DNA from: Oceaniferula marina
GTDB taxonomy: Bacteria > Verrucomicrobiota > Verrucomicrobiia > Verrucomicrobiales > Akkermansiaceae
Length of the DNA stretch: 64,000 nucleotides
Direction: 5' to 3'
Assembly (NCBI RefSeq): GCF_013391475.1
Contig: NZ_JACBAZ010000004.1
Location: forward strand, 248,001 to 312,000
The position numbers were made by a program, and so were the translations under genes. This document shows, in pieces, positions 45,040 through 54,520 of this stretch. Each line of letters begins with the position of its first letter. Position 1 is the stretch's first letter. A model generated the notes under the pieces. It did not search any database. It had not been told where the DNA came from and worked only from the letters and a program-made list of their open reading frames with translations.

Positions 45040-45195
45040 CGTTTCAGAATGTAAGTGGGAAATAGAGATACTATGGAGATGATATATACAGGGTTACGGC
45101 CCCAGTCCTAGACACTGACACTCAATATGCCAAGGCACATTTGTGTCTTTATCGGACTTGTCAGCCGGCGCAAAAATCTCCACCCTATTTAAAAA

Positions 45196-46053
45196 ATGGC
45201 AAACTGGAAAAAACACCTGATTGGCGAGTGGAATTGGAAACGTCCTTTCAAATCCATCCTCTTTATTTATCTGGCACTCATGCTTTTCGCCTTCGGCTGC
45301 TCAAACCGTCTGATTTACCAGCCTCCGGCCCCGGGATATACCGAAGAAGGCCCGAATATCCACAGCATCCAATCGGAGAAGGGGAAAAAGATCGGCCTCT
45401 GCTACTACCCCGCCGCCCCTGGTATGCCTACGCTGCTCTGGTCACACGGCAATGCCGAAGATATCGGCTACCTCCACTACCGCTTCCTTGATTTCCAGGC
45501 CCATGGGTATGGCATTCTCGCATATGATTACCCCGGCTATGGCATCAGTGAAGGCTCCCCCGATGAGGACGGCTGTTATGCAGCCTGCGAAAAAGCATGG
45601 AGCTACCTGACTCAAAAACTCAAAGTTCCAGCCAGCGAGACCATTATCTACGGCCAATCCGTTGGCAGCGGTCCCGCCTGCTGGCTCGCCAGCCGCCACG
45701 ATGCGGCCGGACTGGTTCTGGTCACGCCTTTCACCTCCGCGTTCCGCACCGTTACCCGTATCCCGGTTTTCCCCGGCGACCAGTATCCAAACATCAAACG
45801 CATCCCTGAAATCAAGACCCCGCTGCTCGTCATTCACGGAGACAAGGACCAGATCGTCGCCCAATGGCACGGAAAAAAACTCTACGAAAAACACCCCGGC
45901 CCAAAACAATTCCTCGATGTCCCGGGCGCCGGACACAACAACCTCTACCAAGTCGCCGACCTCGAAATCTTCCAGGCTTTAGCCACCTTCCGCAACGAAC
46001 TACTCAATTCACCTGCGGAACGTTCAGAGACGCACATTGAAAAAGTCCAATAA
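45196..46053 (+). CDS. Alpha/beta hydrolase, membrane-anchored (ABHD17-like)
   Basis: The 285-residue protein has one N-terminal hydrophobic segment (about 20-36, ending FAFGC, a possible lipobox) and an alpha/beta-hydrolase domain: oxyanion-site HGNAED (about 85-90), nucleophile GQSVGS (Ser about 155), acid in HGDKD and histidine in GAGHNNLY. The layout resembles serine hydrolases of the ABHD17/Bem46 group. Substrate unknown. Its 3' end overlaps the convergent rppH gene by 30 bases. Confidence 0.85.
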   Translation: MANWKKHLIGEWNWKRPFKSILFIYLALMLFAFGCSNRLIYQPPAPGYTEEGPNIHSIQSEKGKKIGLCYYPAAPGMPTLLWSHGNAEDIGYLHYRFLDFQAHGYGILAYDYPGYGISEGSPDEDGCYAACEKAWSYLTQKLKVPASETIIYGQSVGSGPACWLASRHDAAGLVLVTPFTSAFRTVTRIPVFPGDQYPNIKRIPEIKTPLLVIHGDKDQIVAQWHGKKLYEKHPGPKQFLDVPGAGHNNLYQVADLEIFQALATFRNELLNSPAERSETHIEKVQ

Positions 46054-46512
46054 AACAGCCCGATACACCTGACGCTTGAACTCAGGCAACCACTTCAACT
46101 TGAAATCCTCAGGCTTGATCCATTTGTAATCCCTGAATTCAGGCGACTTTTGGTCGAGATCGATACAGGGGGCCTTTTTCTTCAAAAAGCAGAGGTAGTA
46201 GGTCTGGACCTGCCCATCAAAATACAACTTTTGCTTTTTCACCTGCTTGGGATACAAATAAGTGTATCCTCCCCGTTTTTCCTTCACCTTGTAACAGTCC
46301 TTTGGCAAACCAACCTCTTCAAGAATTTCACGCGACAGAGCCTTACGGTGGGTTTCTCCATGATTCACACCACCTTGGGGAAACTGCCATGCGCCCTTGC
46401 TATTAATCCGTTCGCAAATCAAAAGCTTTCCTTTTTGATTTACGATCAACGCAGCTACATTCGGTCGATAACTTGCCATGTCGCGGCGGAACCTAGCTTT
46501 TTGCCTTTTCAT
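46024..46512 (-). CDS. rppH: RNA pyrophosphohydrolase (NUDIX)
   Basis: The 162-residue protein contains the full NUDIX box GGVNHGETHRKALSREILEEVGL (G-x5-E-x7-REUxEE-x2-GU, about 46-68), preceded by YRPNVAALIVNQKGKLLICERI, the RppH-type N-terminus, and WQFPQGG. RppH strips pyrophosphate from 5' ends of mRNA, starting decay. ATG 46512 is used; 46479 is possible. It is convergent with the hydrolase gene and divergent from the small secreted-protein gene. Confidence 0.9.
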   Translation of the reverse strand: MKRQKARFRRDMASYRPNVAALIVNQKGKLLICERINSKGAWQFPQGGVNHGETHRKALSREILEEVGLPKDCYKVKEKRGGYTYLYPKQVKKQKLYFDGQVQTYYLCFLKKKAPCIDLDQKSPEFRDYKWIKPEDFKLKWLPEFKRQVYRAVLLDFFNVRL

Positions 46513-46522
46513 AATCAAGGTT

Positions 46523-46551
46523 TTGACGAAACTTTATTCCAACAGCATAGT
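46523..46551 (+). promoter_or_regulatory. Promoter of the secreted-protein gene at 46567
   Basis: TTGACG (46523-46528), 17-bp spacer, CATAGT (46546-46551); the ATG follows 15 nt later, again a very short leader. Confidence 0.5.
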
Positions 46552-46566
46552 TTACTCGAAAAGATC

Positions 46567-47130
46567 ATGAAAACACCAAACTCTTACCTCATCACAAGCC
46601 TCGCAGCCGCTATCGCGATGGCCGCACTCCCCGTCGCAGCCCAAAGCAATACCAACGGCAGCGGAGACACCAACGGAACCAGCAAGGAGAATACCGAGGA
46701 AAGCGTTGGCCCGCGCAATTTCTGGCAAGCCAACCTCCCGGGTGGCAGCTACACCGTGGCGCTACGCAATATCTCCTCCGTCAGTAAACACACCTACCTG
46801 ATCAGCGCCACGCTCAGCGTCACTGAAGTCACCATCGACACCAATGGCAATGCGCTCGCCCGCTTTTATTACATCATACCTGTCACCGAAAGCTCGGGGT
46901 CCAATATCGCGGGCAACCTGACCAACCGAACCAAGGAGTTGCTCGATCACGCGGGGGACCGCACCGGAGCCAATGCCAACACGGCGGTTCAAAAAGAATA
47001 TCCAACAACCACCCACGCCAAAACCGTTGAGTTCCGGGTATCCGATGAGGGTGACCTCGACAAACTCTACAGCAGTGTGCGCAAAGCCTGGATCAATGGC
47101 CGAGGGGTCAAATTCACCATTCGGAATTAG
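46567..47130 (+). CDS. Small secreted protein of unknown function
   Basis: The 187-residue protein has a clear signal peptide (SYLITSLAAAIAMAALPVAAQS, cleavage after VAA) and an Asn/Thr/Ser/Gly-rich low-complexity stretch (about 26-45), then a beta-rich domain with LPGGSYTVALRNISSVSKH and VTIDTNGNALARFYYI. No enzyme motif or sorting tail is present. ATG 46567 is chosen because the signal peptide starts there; the frame is open much further upstream but antisense to rppH. A hairpin terminator follows 70 bp later. Confidence 0.75.
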   Translation: MKTPNSYLITSLAAAIAMAALPVAAQSNTNGSGDTNGTSKENTEESVGPRNFWQANLPGGSYTVALRNISSVSKHTYLISATLSVTEVTIDTNGNALARFYYIIPVTESSGSNIAGNLTNRTKELLDHAGDRTGANANTAVQKEYPTTTHAKTVEFRVSDEGDLDKLYSSVRKAWINGRGVKFTIRN

Positions 47131-47202
47131 CCCAGCCCGGAATAAAGCCTACACCCCATCGCCCCATCACGCCGATTGAGTGGAGCATGGAACAGCCACG
47201 AG

Positions 47203-47227
47203 GAGCCTGCTTTTTGCAGGCTCTTTG
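47203..47227 (+). terminator. Rho-independent terminator
   Basis: Perfect 8-bp stem GAGCCTGC/GCAGGCTC with loop TTTTT, then TTTG. Just downstream an inverted repeat GTATCGG/CCGATAC (47229-47259) follows. Confidence 0.8.
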
Positions 47228-47312
47228 AGTATCGGGCTGCTCATGCGGGCTGCCGATACTTCATTCTGCGAACTGGCACGCGAGGTCCTATCCCCAATAG
47301 CAGAACAGAAAA

Positions 47313-47398
47313 TCATCCGGGATACTCGTTGACCACGCAGTCATTTTCCTCAAAGCGTGACCCTTTTCTATTATCTCATGTGTTTTGCGGAATGGTAT
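47313..47398 (+). repeat. Dispersed intergenic repeat B, copy 1
   Basis: An 86-bp segment whose blocks TCATCCGG, CACGCAGT, TTTTCC and TGTTTTGCGGAATGGTAT are found at the same spacing at 58783-58868 (60 of 86 positions identical, no gaps). It ends on the stop codon of the minus-strand gene that follows. Confidence 0.7.
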
Positions 47399-48960
47399 TA
47401 TTCACGATCATCGACCCTGCGGCCTCCAGGAAGCAGGTCGAAGACCCCCTTGACCCCTTCGCCAATCACATCCGTTCCTTCACGAATGACATCCGTGCCG
47501 GTTTCCACCGCCTTGCTAGGCAGCTCGGTAGCCGTATCATGAGCAAATTTCAAAGCCATCTTTCCCGTTTCCGGTATCAACTCGAACATACGCTCGCCTG
47601 CCGCCGCGATCATCCGGTCACTCAAATCCTCCTTCGGGGCATCAGTCGTGCCCGTAATACGTAGCGGCGACCATAATAATCCATCACGACCACGTAAAAA
47701 CACCTTGGTTTCAGCACCTGGAATGTGAGCCAGAGTTCCCGGTGCAATGCCAACCTGAAACGTTCCATCCAATCGACCGTCAACCATTTTCAGACTACCT
47801 TCCAGACGAACCAAGCCCTCACTGGCCAACACAATATCGCTAAGTTCCAAACGATTACCCTCCCGCCAAAACTTCAGCCTGGCCTCGGAAAGGTTCAACC
47901 TGCGAAACCGCGGGGTGTTGGCATAAGCTGCGATCCGGTCCAAGACAGGCAATCCGGTCAAAATCCCATTCTTAAGCTCAAGTTCTCCAAGGCTCACCGG
48001 CCCATCCTTGCCTGATCGAACCTTGAACCGGGACTCCACCTGACCACTGATCTTACGCCTCCAGGAATCGGGAACCAACTCTTCGGCCTCCACACCAGCC
48101 AAGGTTCCATAAAACCCAAACTGCCGACCTTCCAGCTCACCTTCCAAGGTGAGCGTCCCTCTTCGGTAAACTTCCGACTTGGACTCGGTCAGATACCACC
48201 GGCCTCGCTTGTATTTTCCACGAGCCGAATCCAATGCCAAAGGCGAACCAAACCAAGGGCTTTCAATCCTGCCGCCACTCAAATTCCAATCATAGCTTCC
48301 CGGGGAGTGGCCACCATCGACACGCATTGCCATGTTTTGGGCATTCAAGCCACCACTAGAAGTTTTTAACCTCAAACCAAGATTCAAGATTTCTGCCGAC
48401 ATGAGTTCAGCCTTGTCGGGAAGCAAGCCACTGAGAAAGCCAGAACCTTTCGTCGCCTTTTCTGAAGAAACCTCATCGACTTCCTCATGGTTTGCTAGAT
48501 TACTCACCTCGCCCCGACCGCGCTCGGTCGCCAAATCCAAATCCAAGCGGTTCACCCGCAAATCAGAAATTTCCCACACCCCGCGCCGGACACCGGCAAG
48601 GCTCAACCGGGCTTGCATCCCCTCCGCTTCCATTTTCTGCAACAAACCACCGCTCTTGGCTTCCAGACCGGCAGTCCGCACATCCATCCCCTGCCATTCA
48701 AACAAGGCAAATTCGGTGTCGGCATCAATCACTGCACCCACGGATTCTCCGATAAAACGCCTGAAATCATCACTGTGCAAATACTTCTTCATCCAAGAAT
48801 ATAAGCCAAAGCCTGAAAGAATCGCAGTCACAGCAAGTATGGATCCAATGCGCAACGACCATTTCACCCATCCGGCCCCGGCCGTTTTACCGCCTCGCTT
48901 TGGCCCCCGACTCCCCTCTCCCCGGCTTGCAGCTTGCCGCCTTTGTGATCTTCTCGACAT
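47398..48960 (-). CDS. AsmA-like membrane-anchored protein
   Basis: The 520-residue protein has a basic N-terminus (SRRSQRRQAASRGEG), one membrane helix (about 34-56) and a long beta-rich extracytoplasmic region typical of AsmA/TamB-like proteins: repeats of the style LRVNRLDLDLATERG, LELKNGILTGLPVLDRIAAY, LRLEGSLKMVDGRLDGTFQVGI. The C-terminal part (about 440-510) is helical with VIREGTDVIGEGVKG. AsmA-like proteins are linked to outer-membrane lipid transport and assembly. No operon partner is evident. Its stop codon abuts repeat B. Confidence 0.72.
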   Translation of the reverse strand: MSRRSQRRQAASRGEGSRGPKRGGKTAGAGWVKWSLRIGSILAVTAILSGFGLYSWMKKYLHSDDFRRFIGESVGAVIDADTEFALFEWQGMDVRTAGLEAKSGGLLQKMEAEGMQARLSLAGVRRGVWEISDLRVNRLDLDLATERGRGEVSNLANHEEVDEVSSEKATKGSGFLSGLLPDKAELMSAEILNLGLRLKTSSGGLNAQNMAMRVDGGHSPGSYDWNLSGGRIESPWFGSPLALDSARGKYKRGRWYLTESKSEVYRRGTLTLEGELEGRQFGFYGTLAGVEAEELVPDSWRRKISGQVESRFKVRSGKDGPVSLGELELKNGILTGLPVLDRIAAYANTPRFRRLNLSEARLKFWREGNRLELSDIVLASEGLVRLEGSLKMVDGRLDGTFQVGIAPGTLAHIPGAETKVFLRGRDGLLWSPLRITGTTDAPKEDLSDRMIAAAGERMFELIPETGKMALKFAHDTATELPSKAVETGTDVIREGTDVIGEGVKGVFDLLPGGRRVDDRE

Positions 48961-49114
48961 GGGTGCAAACTAACGTGCCATCTCATTTCCACAAGTTTTC
49001 TTCTCGCCAGATCCCGCAACTTTCCTTAATTAACTCGGTTATATCCCCCGCACCACCAGAGGTCCTGATTTTTGATCCCCCTTCTGGTTTCCGATTCCAA
49101 CCACACCACTCATC

Positions 49115-50929
49115 GTGCTCCAACTCAAAGACGTCAGCTTCACCATTCAAAAAGACGGGGAAGACTTCCCCATCATCGACAAAGCCACCCTTGATATCCC
49201 GCGCGGACACTTCATGGCAATCGTCGGACCTTCCGGATGCGGAAAAACCACCCTGCTCAAAACCATCGCGGGCCTCAATGAGGAATCCGATGGTGAGCTG
49301 CTTTGGAACGGTCGCAACCTCGCTGAAGAACAGGATTTTGACCCGGCAGAAATTGGCTACGTCCCCCAATTCTCCATTGCCTACGACCAACTGACCGTCG
49401 ATGAGTCGATCGAGTCCGCTACCCGGCTGCGGGTCAAAACTCGGAACCTCGCCGAACTCGACAACCGAATCGACCGCATTCTCGAAGAAACCGGCTTATC
49501 CGCCATTGCCGATCGCCCGGTCAAGGTGCTCTCCGGCGGCCAAAAACGCCGACTCGGACTTGCCATGGAACTGGTCACCGGCCCGCACCTGCTGCTTTGT
49601 GACGAAGTCACCTCAGGCCTCGACCCCCGCTCCGAACGAGACATCGTTCGCTTACTTCACGAACTCTCCCGACGCGATGGAAGGACGGTCATTTCGGTCA
49701 CCCACTCACTGGCCCACCTTGAACTCTACGACTCCATTCTGGTTCTGCACGAAGGCAAAGTCGCCTACCATGGTCCACCGAATGGGATGAACCATTACTT
49801 TTCCGTGGATGACACCGAGGAGGTCTACCCACAGCTTGCCAAACAACGATCTTCCAAATGGCAAGAGTCCTGGCTGAAACACCGTGAAGCCTACTACAAA
49901 AAGCTGGAGAAAAAACGGGCGACGCTCATCAAAGAAGGTGAACTTTCGATTCCTGACGAACTCGTCCCCAGTGCGGACGAAAAAAAGAAACTCAGCAGTG
50001 ATACCGCACCTCTCGACGACCCGAATGAATCGGACAAAATCATCCGAGAAGCTACCGAACTGGTCCGAATGCCGGGCATGCTCAGCCAATTTTCAACCCT
50101 GCTCGGTCGACGATGGAAAATTTTCTTCCGCAACCGGGGACAAGTATTGCTCCAACTTGCGATACTTATCTGCTTCCCCATTCTGGTTGCCCTCTTCCAT
50201 GAACGGGGGAACGAAAATATCAAACGCTTCTCCGAACGGTACCAGGGGTTTGCCCAGGAAGTCCAGGAACGGACTACCGTTGAAAAAAGCTACCTCACGG
50301 TGGGGTCGGCCGTCTCCGGCATTGTGATGTTCCAAGTCGTGTTACTCTCGCTGATGGGGTCCAATAACGCAGCTCGGGAAGTCGCAGGTGAACGCCTTAT
50401 CTTTGAAAAAGAAAAATTCGGAGGCATCCGCCCGTCCGCATACCTAGCAAGTAAAATTGCCTTTCTCGGAAGTCTCGTTCTGATCCAATCGCTCTGGATG
50501 GCCATCTTTGTCCAGCAATTCTGGAAATTCCCTGATGGTGTCGATACCGGTTTTTTGGATCACACGGTTTTTCTCGTCCTGGTCAACGCCGCGATGACGG
50601 CGATCTGCCTCGGCATTTCCTCATTGATGAAAACCGCCGAACAATCCTCCCTGCTTTCCATCTATCTGGTCGGGTTCCAGCTTCCCCTGTCCGGTGCCGT
50701 GCTCGCACTACCGGAATCCATCGAGTCCATCACCCAGCCATTTATCTCAGCCTACTGGGCTTGGTCCGGCAGCATTGAATCCATGAACCCGAGCTACCGG
50801 AATGCCATCAATGCCGTAACCGAAACCTCCTTCGAGCCTGCGACAGCCTGCCAATATGTGCTGATCATCCACATTGTCGTCGGATTATTGGCATCCTACA
50901 TCGGCCTCAAACGCCACCACTGGGATTAA
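49115..50929 (+). CDS. ABCG-like half transporter (ATPase fused to ABC-2 permease)
   Basis: The 604-residue protein joins an N-terminal ATPase to a C-terminal permease, the order of eukaryotic ABCG proteins. ATPase motifs: Walker A GPSGCGKTT (about 38-46), signature LSGGQKRR (about 140-147), Walker B LLLCDEVTSGLD (about 160-171) and the switch histidine in SVTHS. A charged linker (about 235-320) leads to six hydrophobic segments (about 350-600) with NNAAREVAGERLIFEKEKFGG, typical of ABC-2 permeases. Cargo is unknown; lipid-like export is common. Start is GTG at 49115, one residue before LQLKDVSF. The next gene, 55 bp on, is small and membrane anchored. Confidence 0.9.
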   Translation: MLQLKDVSFTIQKDGEDFPIIDKATLDIPRGHFMAIVGPSGCGKTTLLKTIAGLNEESDGELLWNGRNLAEEQDFDPAEIGYVPQFSIAYDQLTVDESIESATRLRVKTRNLAELDNRIDRILEETGLSAIADRPVKVLSGGQKRRLGLAMELVTGPHLLLCDEVTSGLDPRSERDIVRLLHELSRRDGRTVISVTHSLAHLELYDSILVLHEGKVAYHGPPNGMNHYFSVDDTEEVYPQLAKQRSSKWQESWLKHREAYYKKLEKKRATLIKEGELSIPDELVPSADEKKKLSSDTAPLDDPNESDKIIREATELVRMPGMLSQFSTLLGRRWKIFFRNRGQVLLQLAILICFPILVALFHERGNENIKRFSERYQGFAQEVQERTTVEKSYLTVGSAVSGIVMFQVVLLSLMGSNNAAREVAGERLIFEKEKFGGIRPSAYLASKIAFLGSLVLIQSLWMAIFVQQFWKFPDGVDTGFLDHTVFLVLVNAAMTAICLGISSLMKTAEQSSLLSIYLVGFQLPLSGAVLALPESIESITQPFISAYWAWSGSIESMNPSYRNAINAVTETSFEPATACQYVLIIHIVVGLLASYIGLKRHHWD

Positions 50930-50984
50930 CTCCCGGGAATCCATTTTTCACTCTCCGTATTCACTCTTAACGCTTCACTCATCC

Positions 50985-51404
50985 ATGGCCCGTCGATCCA
51001 AATCCAAACAAAAAAACAAAAGCCATCTGGCTGTTTACCTCATCATTGCAGCAGCTGTCATCGGAGCCTTGGCCGCCGGTAAAATGATGCTCGACAAACG
51101 AGCTCAACACTTTGCTGGTCTCAGTGAACTTTCGGTTGCCGATTTTCAACAAAATGCCAACAGTCTGAGCGGCAACGAGTACCGCTTGACCGGTAAAATC
51201 ACCGAAACCCTCAAATGGACTCCCGACCAAGGCCAACTGATCTGGGTTTCTTCAAGCCAGGAAGACAATGGTAACAGTGCCATCCCCGTAAAAATCCCAG
51301 CCAACATTAAAAAGATCAATCTGGAACGAGGTCACACCTACACCTTCCGGGTTGAAATCAACCGAGAGGGATTGCCTGTTGCACTCGAGGTAAAAGCAAA
51401 GTAG
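50985..51404 (+). CDS. Small membrane-anchored protein, OB-fold-like
   Basis: The 139-residue protein has a very basic N-terminus (RRSKSKQKNKSH), one membrane helix (about 15-32) and a beta-rich domain (about 45-138) with YRLTGKITETLKWTPDQGQLIWVSS and HTYTFRVEINREGLPVALEV, which resembles an OB-fold. ATG 50985 is chosen; upstream the frame reads through the end of the transporter gene. It follows that gene by 55 bp on the same strand, and its leader carries degenerate TTCACTC repeats. Role unknown. Confidence 0.65.
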   Translation: MARRSKSKQKNKSHLAVYLIIAAAVIGALAAGKMMLDKRAQHFAGLSELSVADFQQNANSLSGNEYRLTGKITETLKWTPDQGQLIWVSSSQEDNGNSAIPVKIPANIKKINLERGHTYTFRVEINREGLPVALEVKAK

Positions 51405-51491
51405 CTTTTCCGCCCGAAAATAGCCTTCTGCAAAAGAACCTTCTGCAAAACTCCACCGGAGCCAAGTCCCTTTTCAACACACCACACCACC

Positions 51492-53438
51492 ATGAAACGC
51501 CGCACGATCCTTCTTATCTCCAGCCTGACGCTGCCACTCTACGGGCAGGTCTACAACCCTGGCAACGGTGGGGGCAATACTGCTCGCCCAGCTGCCAATA
51601 ACAACAACGGTGACACCACCATCGTCCATAAGAAAAAGGAAAGCAAATCGCCCTACGGCAATGAGGTTCCCTTCATCGACCCCACCCAGGAAACCATCAC
51701 TCTGATGGGCCATACCTTCAATATTGGTGACAACCGCGCACTCGGTGGACAATTCGAATCCTACCTCGCCGACTCCCCCAATACCTCGAAGGCCGCCATC
51801 GAATACCGGGAAACCATCGATGCCATTCTCGACGCCGTCTCCCCACATACCAAGGGCGATATCCGCAGCAAGCTCCGCAACGGATTCCACATGCTGCCAA
51901 GAGCCGCCTCTTATCCTGGTGACGGCAGAATCTGCGATTCGCTCTCCAATGCCATCTACGCCGCCATGCTTTCAAAGGGCTCCGTGCAAAGCTCCAAAGA
52001 ATACATCGCCACCCTCGAAAAAGAAAAACGCCGTATCGCCCGAAACTTTGATATCAGCGCAGCTAAAATCGATCTCACCGACGACCAACAGAGCAAAGGC
52101 AAGCCAGGCCAGAAAAAAACAGGTAAACAGTCAACCCTCGCCAAGGCTGCTACATCCGCTCAATTGCAGGAAATCCAAAAACGCATCCTCGAAATCGAAG
52201 CTCTCAAAAAACTGCACCACGCCAAAGATGAGGTCAACATCGTCCAAGCCAAAATCCAGTATCAAGCACTGCTCGCCCAACTCTTCGTCCAGCGCCGGTT
52301 CGAACACGTCGTCATCGGCACCCGCTTCTACAACCTGATCTTCCGCGACGGAGACAGTAAAATGCGCCTCAAAAAAGGCTCGGACGTCTCCAAGTTCTTT
52401 GGAGAAGGGCTCGGTGTGGACCCCACGGTCACGGGCCTGGACTCAGCCGCCAACGAAGCAATCCGCAAGGTGAATTCACTGGTTACCGGCTTCAACAACC
52501 ACCTGAGCCACAAAGAACTACACAGTGCGTCCAAACGCCTGACCGAAGCCTTCGCTCTCGGCGAATTTATCCCATCGGTTCAAACCGTCCCCTCAGATCA
52601 GCGACGCCAAATCCTCGAATACGTGCGCGACGGCAACGCTCTGGTCAAGGCCATGGATGTTCATGACTACGCCGCTGCCAAAATTTATCTCGAGGCCTTG
52701 AAAAAACGCTCCACCGATTTCGACTCCACCAAGGCTGAAGGTGCCATCGCCGCCTACACCCGGGTCTCGGACGGCCATATCCGGGCAGCTAAAATCGCCC
52801 TCGGACAAAAAGATCAGGCAAAATTTGAGTCCGAACTCGAAAAAGCCACCCAGGTCTGGCCAACCAACCCGAAACTGAAGGAAATCGACACCTTACTCGA
52901 CACGTTCATCACCAAGGGAGATGCAGCCAACAACACCCTCAACGACTATGACCGCCTGCTCGGCGACAAAAACTACCGCGCCATCAAGGACCGCTACGTT
53001 GAGTTTGCCGCAACCATCGGTCAAACCAATGACGCCACTCGCACAGAAAGCCTGGCCGAAATCATGAATAGCCTCAAAGAGGTGCAAGAAGCCCGAAGCA
53101 AAGCCGAGTTCCTCGCCCAAAAAGGCCAAACCTACGCAGCATGGGAAATCCTCGAAGAAGCGAGGGTCAAATATTACGATGATCCACTGCTGCAACAACA
53201 AATCACCAGCATCACCGCAGAAGTTGCCGATTTCACTCGAGCTCTCGCCCGAGCTGAGAAATTCGAGAGCAATGACCTCACACCCCAAACCGGTTCTGCT
53301 CTCTCATGGTATTTGGAAGCCAAAAGCATCTACCCGGACAGTAAATTTGCCCAGGAGGGCATTGATCGCCTCGTCAATCGTGTCTTTGAAGAGGATGGTA
53401 ACGATAGCAGTATCGACGAAGAGCTTTCCTCCAACTAG
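51492..53438 (+). CDS. Large secreted helical/TPR-like protein, unknown function
   Basis: The 648-residue protein has a signal peptide (TILLISSLTLPLYG) and an Asn-rich stretch (about 25-45). The rest is mostly helical: a predicted coiled-coil segment near 215-260 (LQEIQKRILEIEALKKLHH) and TPR/HEAT-like helix pairs from about 370 to 630 (AKIYLEALKKRS, IALGQKDQAKFESELEKATQVWP, GQTYAAWEILEEARVKYY). Acidic tail DDSSIDEELSS. No enzyme motif. Such proteins often act as periplasmic scaffolds; that is inference. It is the third same-strand gene after the ABC transporter. Confidence 0.7.
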   Translation: MKRRTILLISSLTLPLYGQVYNPGNGGGNTARPAANNNNGDTTIVHKKKESKSPYGNEVPFIDPTQETITLMGHTFNIGDNRALGGQFESYLADSPNTSKAAIEYRETIDAILDAVSPHTKGDIRSKLRNGFHMLPRAASYPGDGRICDSLSNAIYAAMLSKGSVQSSKEYIATLEKEKRRIARNFDISAAKIDLTDDQQSKGKPGQKKTGKQSTLAKAATSAQLQEIQKRILEIEALKKLHHAKDEVNIVQAKIQYQALLAQLFVQRRFEHVVIGTRFYNLIFRDGDSKMRLKKGSDVSKFFGEGLGVDPTVTGLDSAANEAIRKVNSLVTGFNNHLSHKELHSASKRLTEAFALGEFIPSVQTVPSDQRRQILEYVRDGNALVKAMDVHDYAAAKIYLEALKKRSTDFDSTKAEGAIAAYTRVSDGHIRAAKIALGQKDQAKFESELEKATQVWPTNPKLKEIDTLLDTFITKGDAANNTLNDYDRLLGDKNYRAIKDRYVEFAATIGQTNDATRTESLAEIMNSLKEVQEARSKAEFLAQKGQTYAAWEILEEARVKYYDDPLLQQQITSITAEVADFTRALARAEKFESNDLTPQTGSALSWYLEAKSIYPDSKFAQEGIDRLVNRVFEEDGNDSSIDEELSSN

Positions 53439-53630
53439 GAAATCCTCCCCCCCCTGCAATATCCCAACTCAGCCCCACTGAGATGGCCCGTGAGGAACCC
53501 GGGCCAGATCGGAGATATTGGAACGCACGCCCCTTTGAGCTAAAGCTGTGCTATAGCTCATGCAGTAAGATACTCATACACAGCAATTACGCGTGGATTA
53601 TTCTACCTTCTGTGCTAACTAACACGTCCT

Positions 53631-54398
53631 ATGATCAAAAAAGCACCTCACAAAGAAACACCACAAAAAAGAGGCAGTGACCGTATTGTGGACCACTTCA
53701 CCTCACGTATCCTCTCAGGTGAAATGAGTCCGGGGGACAAACTCCCGTCTGAAGGGCACCTCTGTGAGCATTTTTCCGCCAGTCGAACTGTGGTTCGCGA
53801 AGCCATGCAACAACTCAAAGCACTGGGAGCCATCGATATCATCAATGGTAAGGGAAGCTTCATCGCTCAAAGCCGGATCAACCATTTCCAGAATTCCCTC
53901 CAGCTCTACTCCTCACGGACCGATGAACCCAAAACCTGGCTGGACCTGATCGACCTTCGTTTCCTCATCGAAACCGAATGTGTTAAAAAATTGGCAAGTC
54001 AAACCAAGCCCAAAGCGGTTGCCAGTATTCAGGCAGCCATGGAAGCCATGATCCAGGCCCGGCACGACCTCCGCCAATTTGCCAATCTCGATATCGAATT
54101 CCATCAAGCCATCGTGGCAACCTCGGACAACCATCTGTTTAAAGCCGTCTGGAACTCGATCAAGGACATGAATCTCCGCTTTGCCAATGTCACGTATCAG
54201 TCCCCCAGCCAAATCGAAACCACGCTCGATCAGCACCGGAAAATTTATCAAGCAATCGCGAGCTGCCGCCCCGATGACGCCGCCATCTGCCTGCAAAACC
54301 ACCTCAATCATTCGCGCGACAACCTCCTCCTCTGGATCGAACAAACGCGGATCAATGCCCAAAACGCGGCAAAAGAGGATGATAGCCTTCCCTCATAA
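53631..54398 (+). CDS. GntR-family regulator, FadR subfamily
   Basis: The 255-residue protein has an N-terminal winged helix (about 18-85; DHFTSRILSGEMSPGDKLPSE, SRTVVREAMQQLKALG, GKGSFI) and an all-helical FCD effector domain (about 105-240) with the metal/ligand residues seen as DLRFLIETECV, DIEFHQAIVATSDN and HRKIYQAI. FadR-type regulators sense sugar acids or other small carboxylates and usually repress adjacent catabolic genes. The next genes encode two Gfo/Idh/MocA oxidoreductases, whose products fit such a ligand. Spacing to the next gene is 120 bp, with operator-like repeats in between. Confidence 0.92.
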   Translation: MIKKAPHKETPQKRGSDRIVDHFTSRILSGEMSPGDKLPSEGHLCEHFSASRTVVREAMQQLKALGAIDIINGKGSFIAQSRINHFQNSLQLYSSRTDEPKTWLDLIDLRFLIETECVKKLASQTKPKAVASIQAAMEAMIQARHDLRQFANLDIEFHQAIVATSDNHLFKAVWNSIKDMNLRFANVTYQSPSQIETTLDQHRKIYQAIASCRPDDAAICLQNHLNHSRDNLLLWIEQTRINAQNAAKEDDSLPS

Positions 54399-54399
54399 A

Positions 54400-54491
54400 G
54401 GCTCGAACAGGCTCAAATAGGCTCACCCAACTACAAAAATGTGCCAAATCTCCAACTTCTTGTCAAAAATCCCCACACCCTCGACAAGAAG
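54400..54491 (+). promoter_or_regulatory. Operator-like repeats upstream of the Gfo/Idh/MocA operon
   Basis: AGGCTC occurs three times at exact 10-bp spacing (54400, 54410, 54420), i.e. on one helix face. Further on, perfect 9-bp arms CTTCTTGTC (54456-54464) and GACAAGAAG (54483-54491) form an inverted repeat with an 18-bp gap. A -10-like TAGACT (54505-54510) follows, 10 nt before the ATG at 54521. Binding by the adjacent GntR protein is inference. Confidence 0.5.
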
Positions 54492-54520
54492 ACACTCGAA
54501 TGCCTAGACTAGATGCATCT

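Noticed and set aside
46150-46566. Upstream extension of the secreted protein at 46567
   Set aside because: It is antisense to rppH and would bury the signal peptide inside the protein.
47176-47664. Plus-strand frame of 162 residues over repeat B and the end of the AsmA-like gene
   Set aside because: It crosses a terminator and a repeat and is antisense to a better-supported gene.
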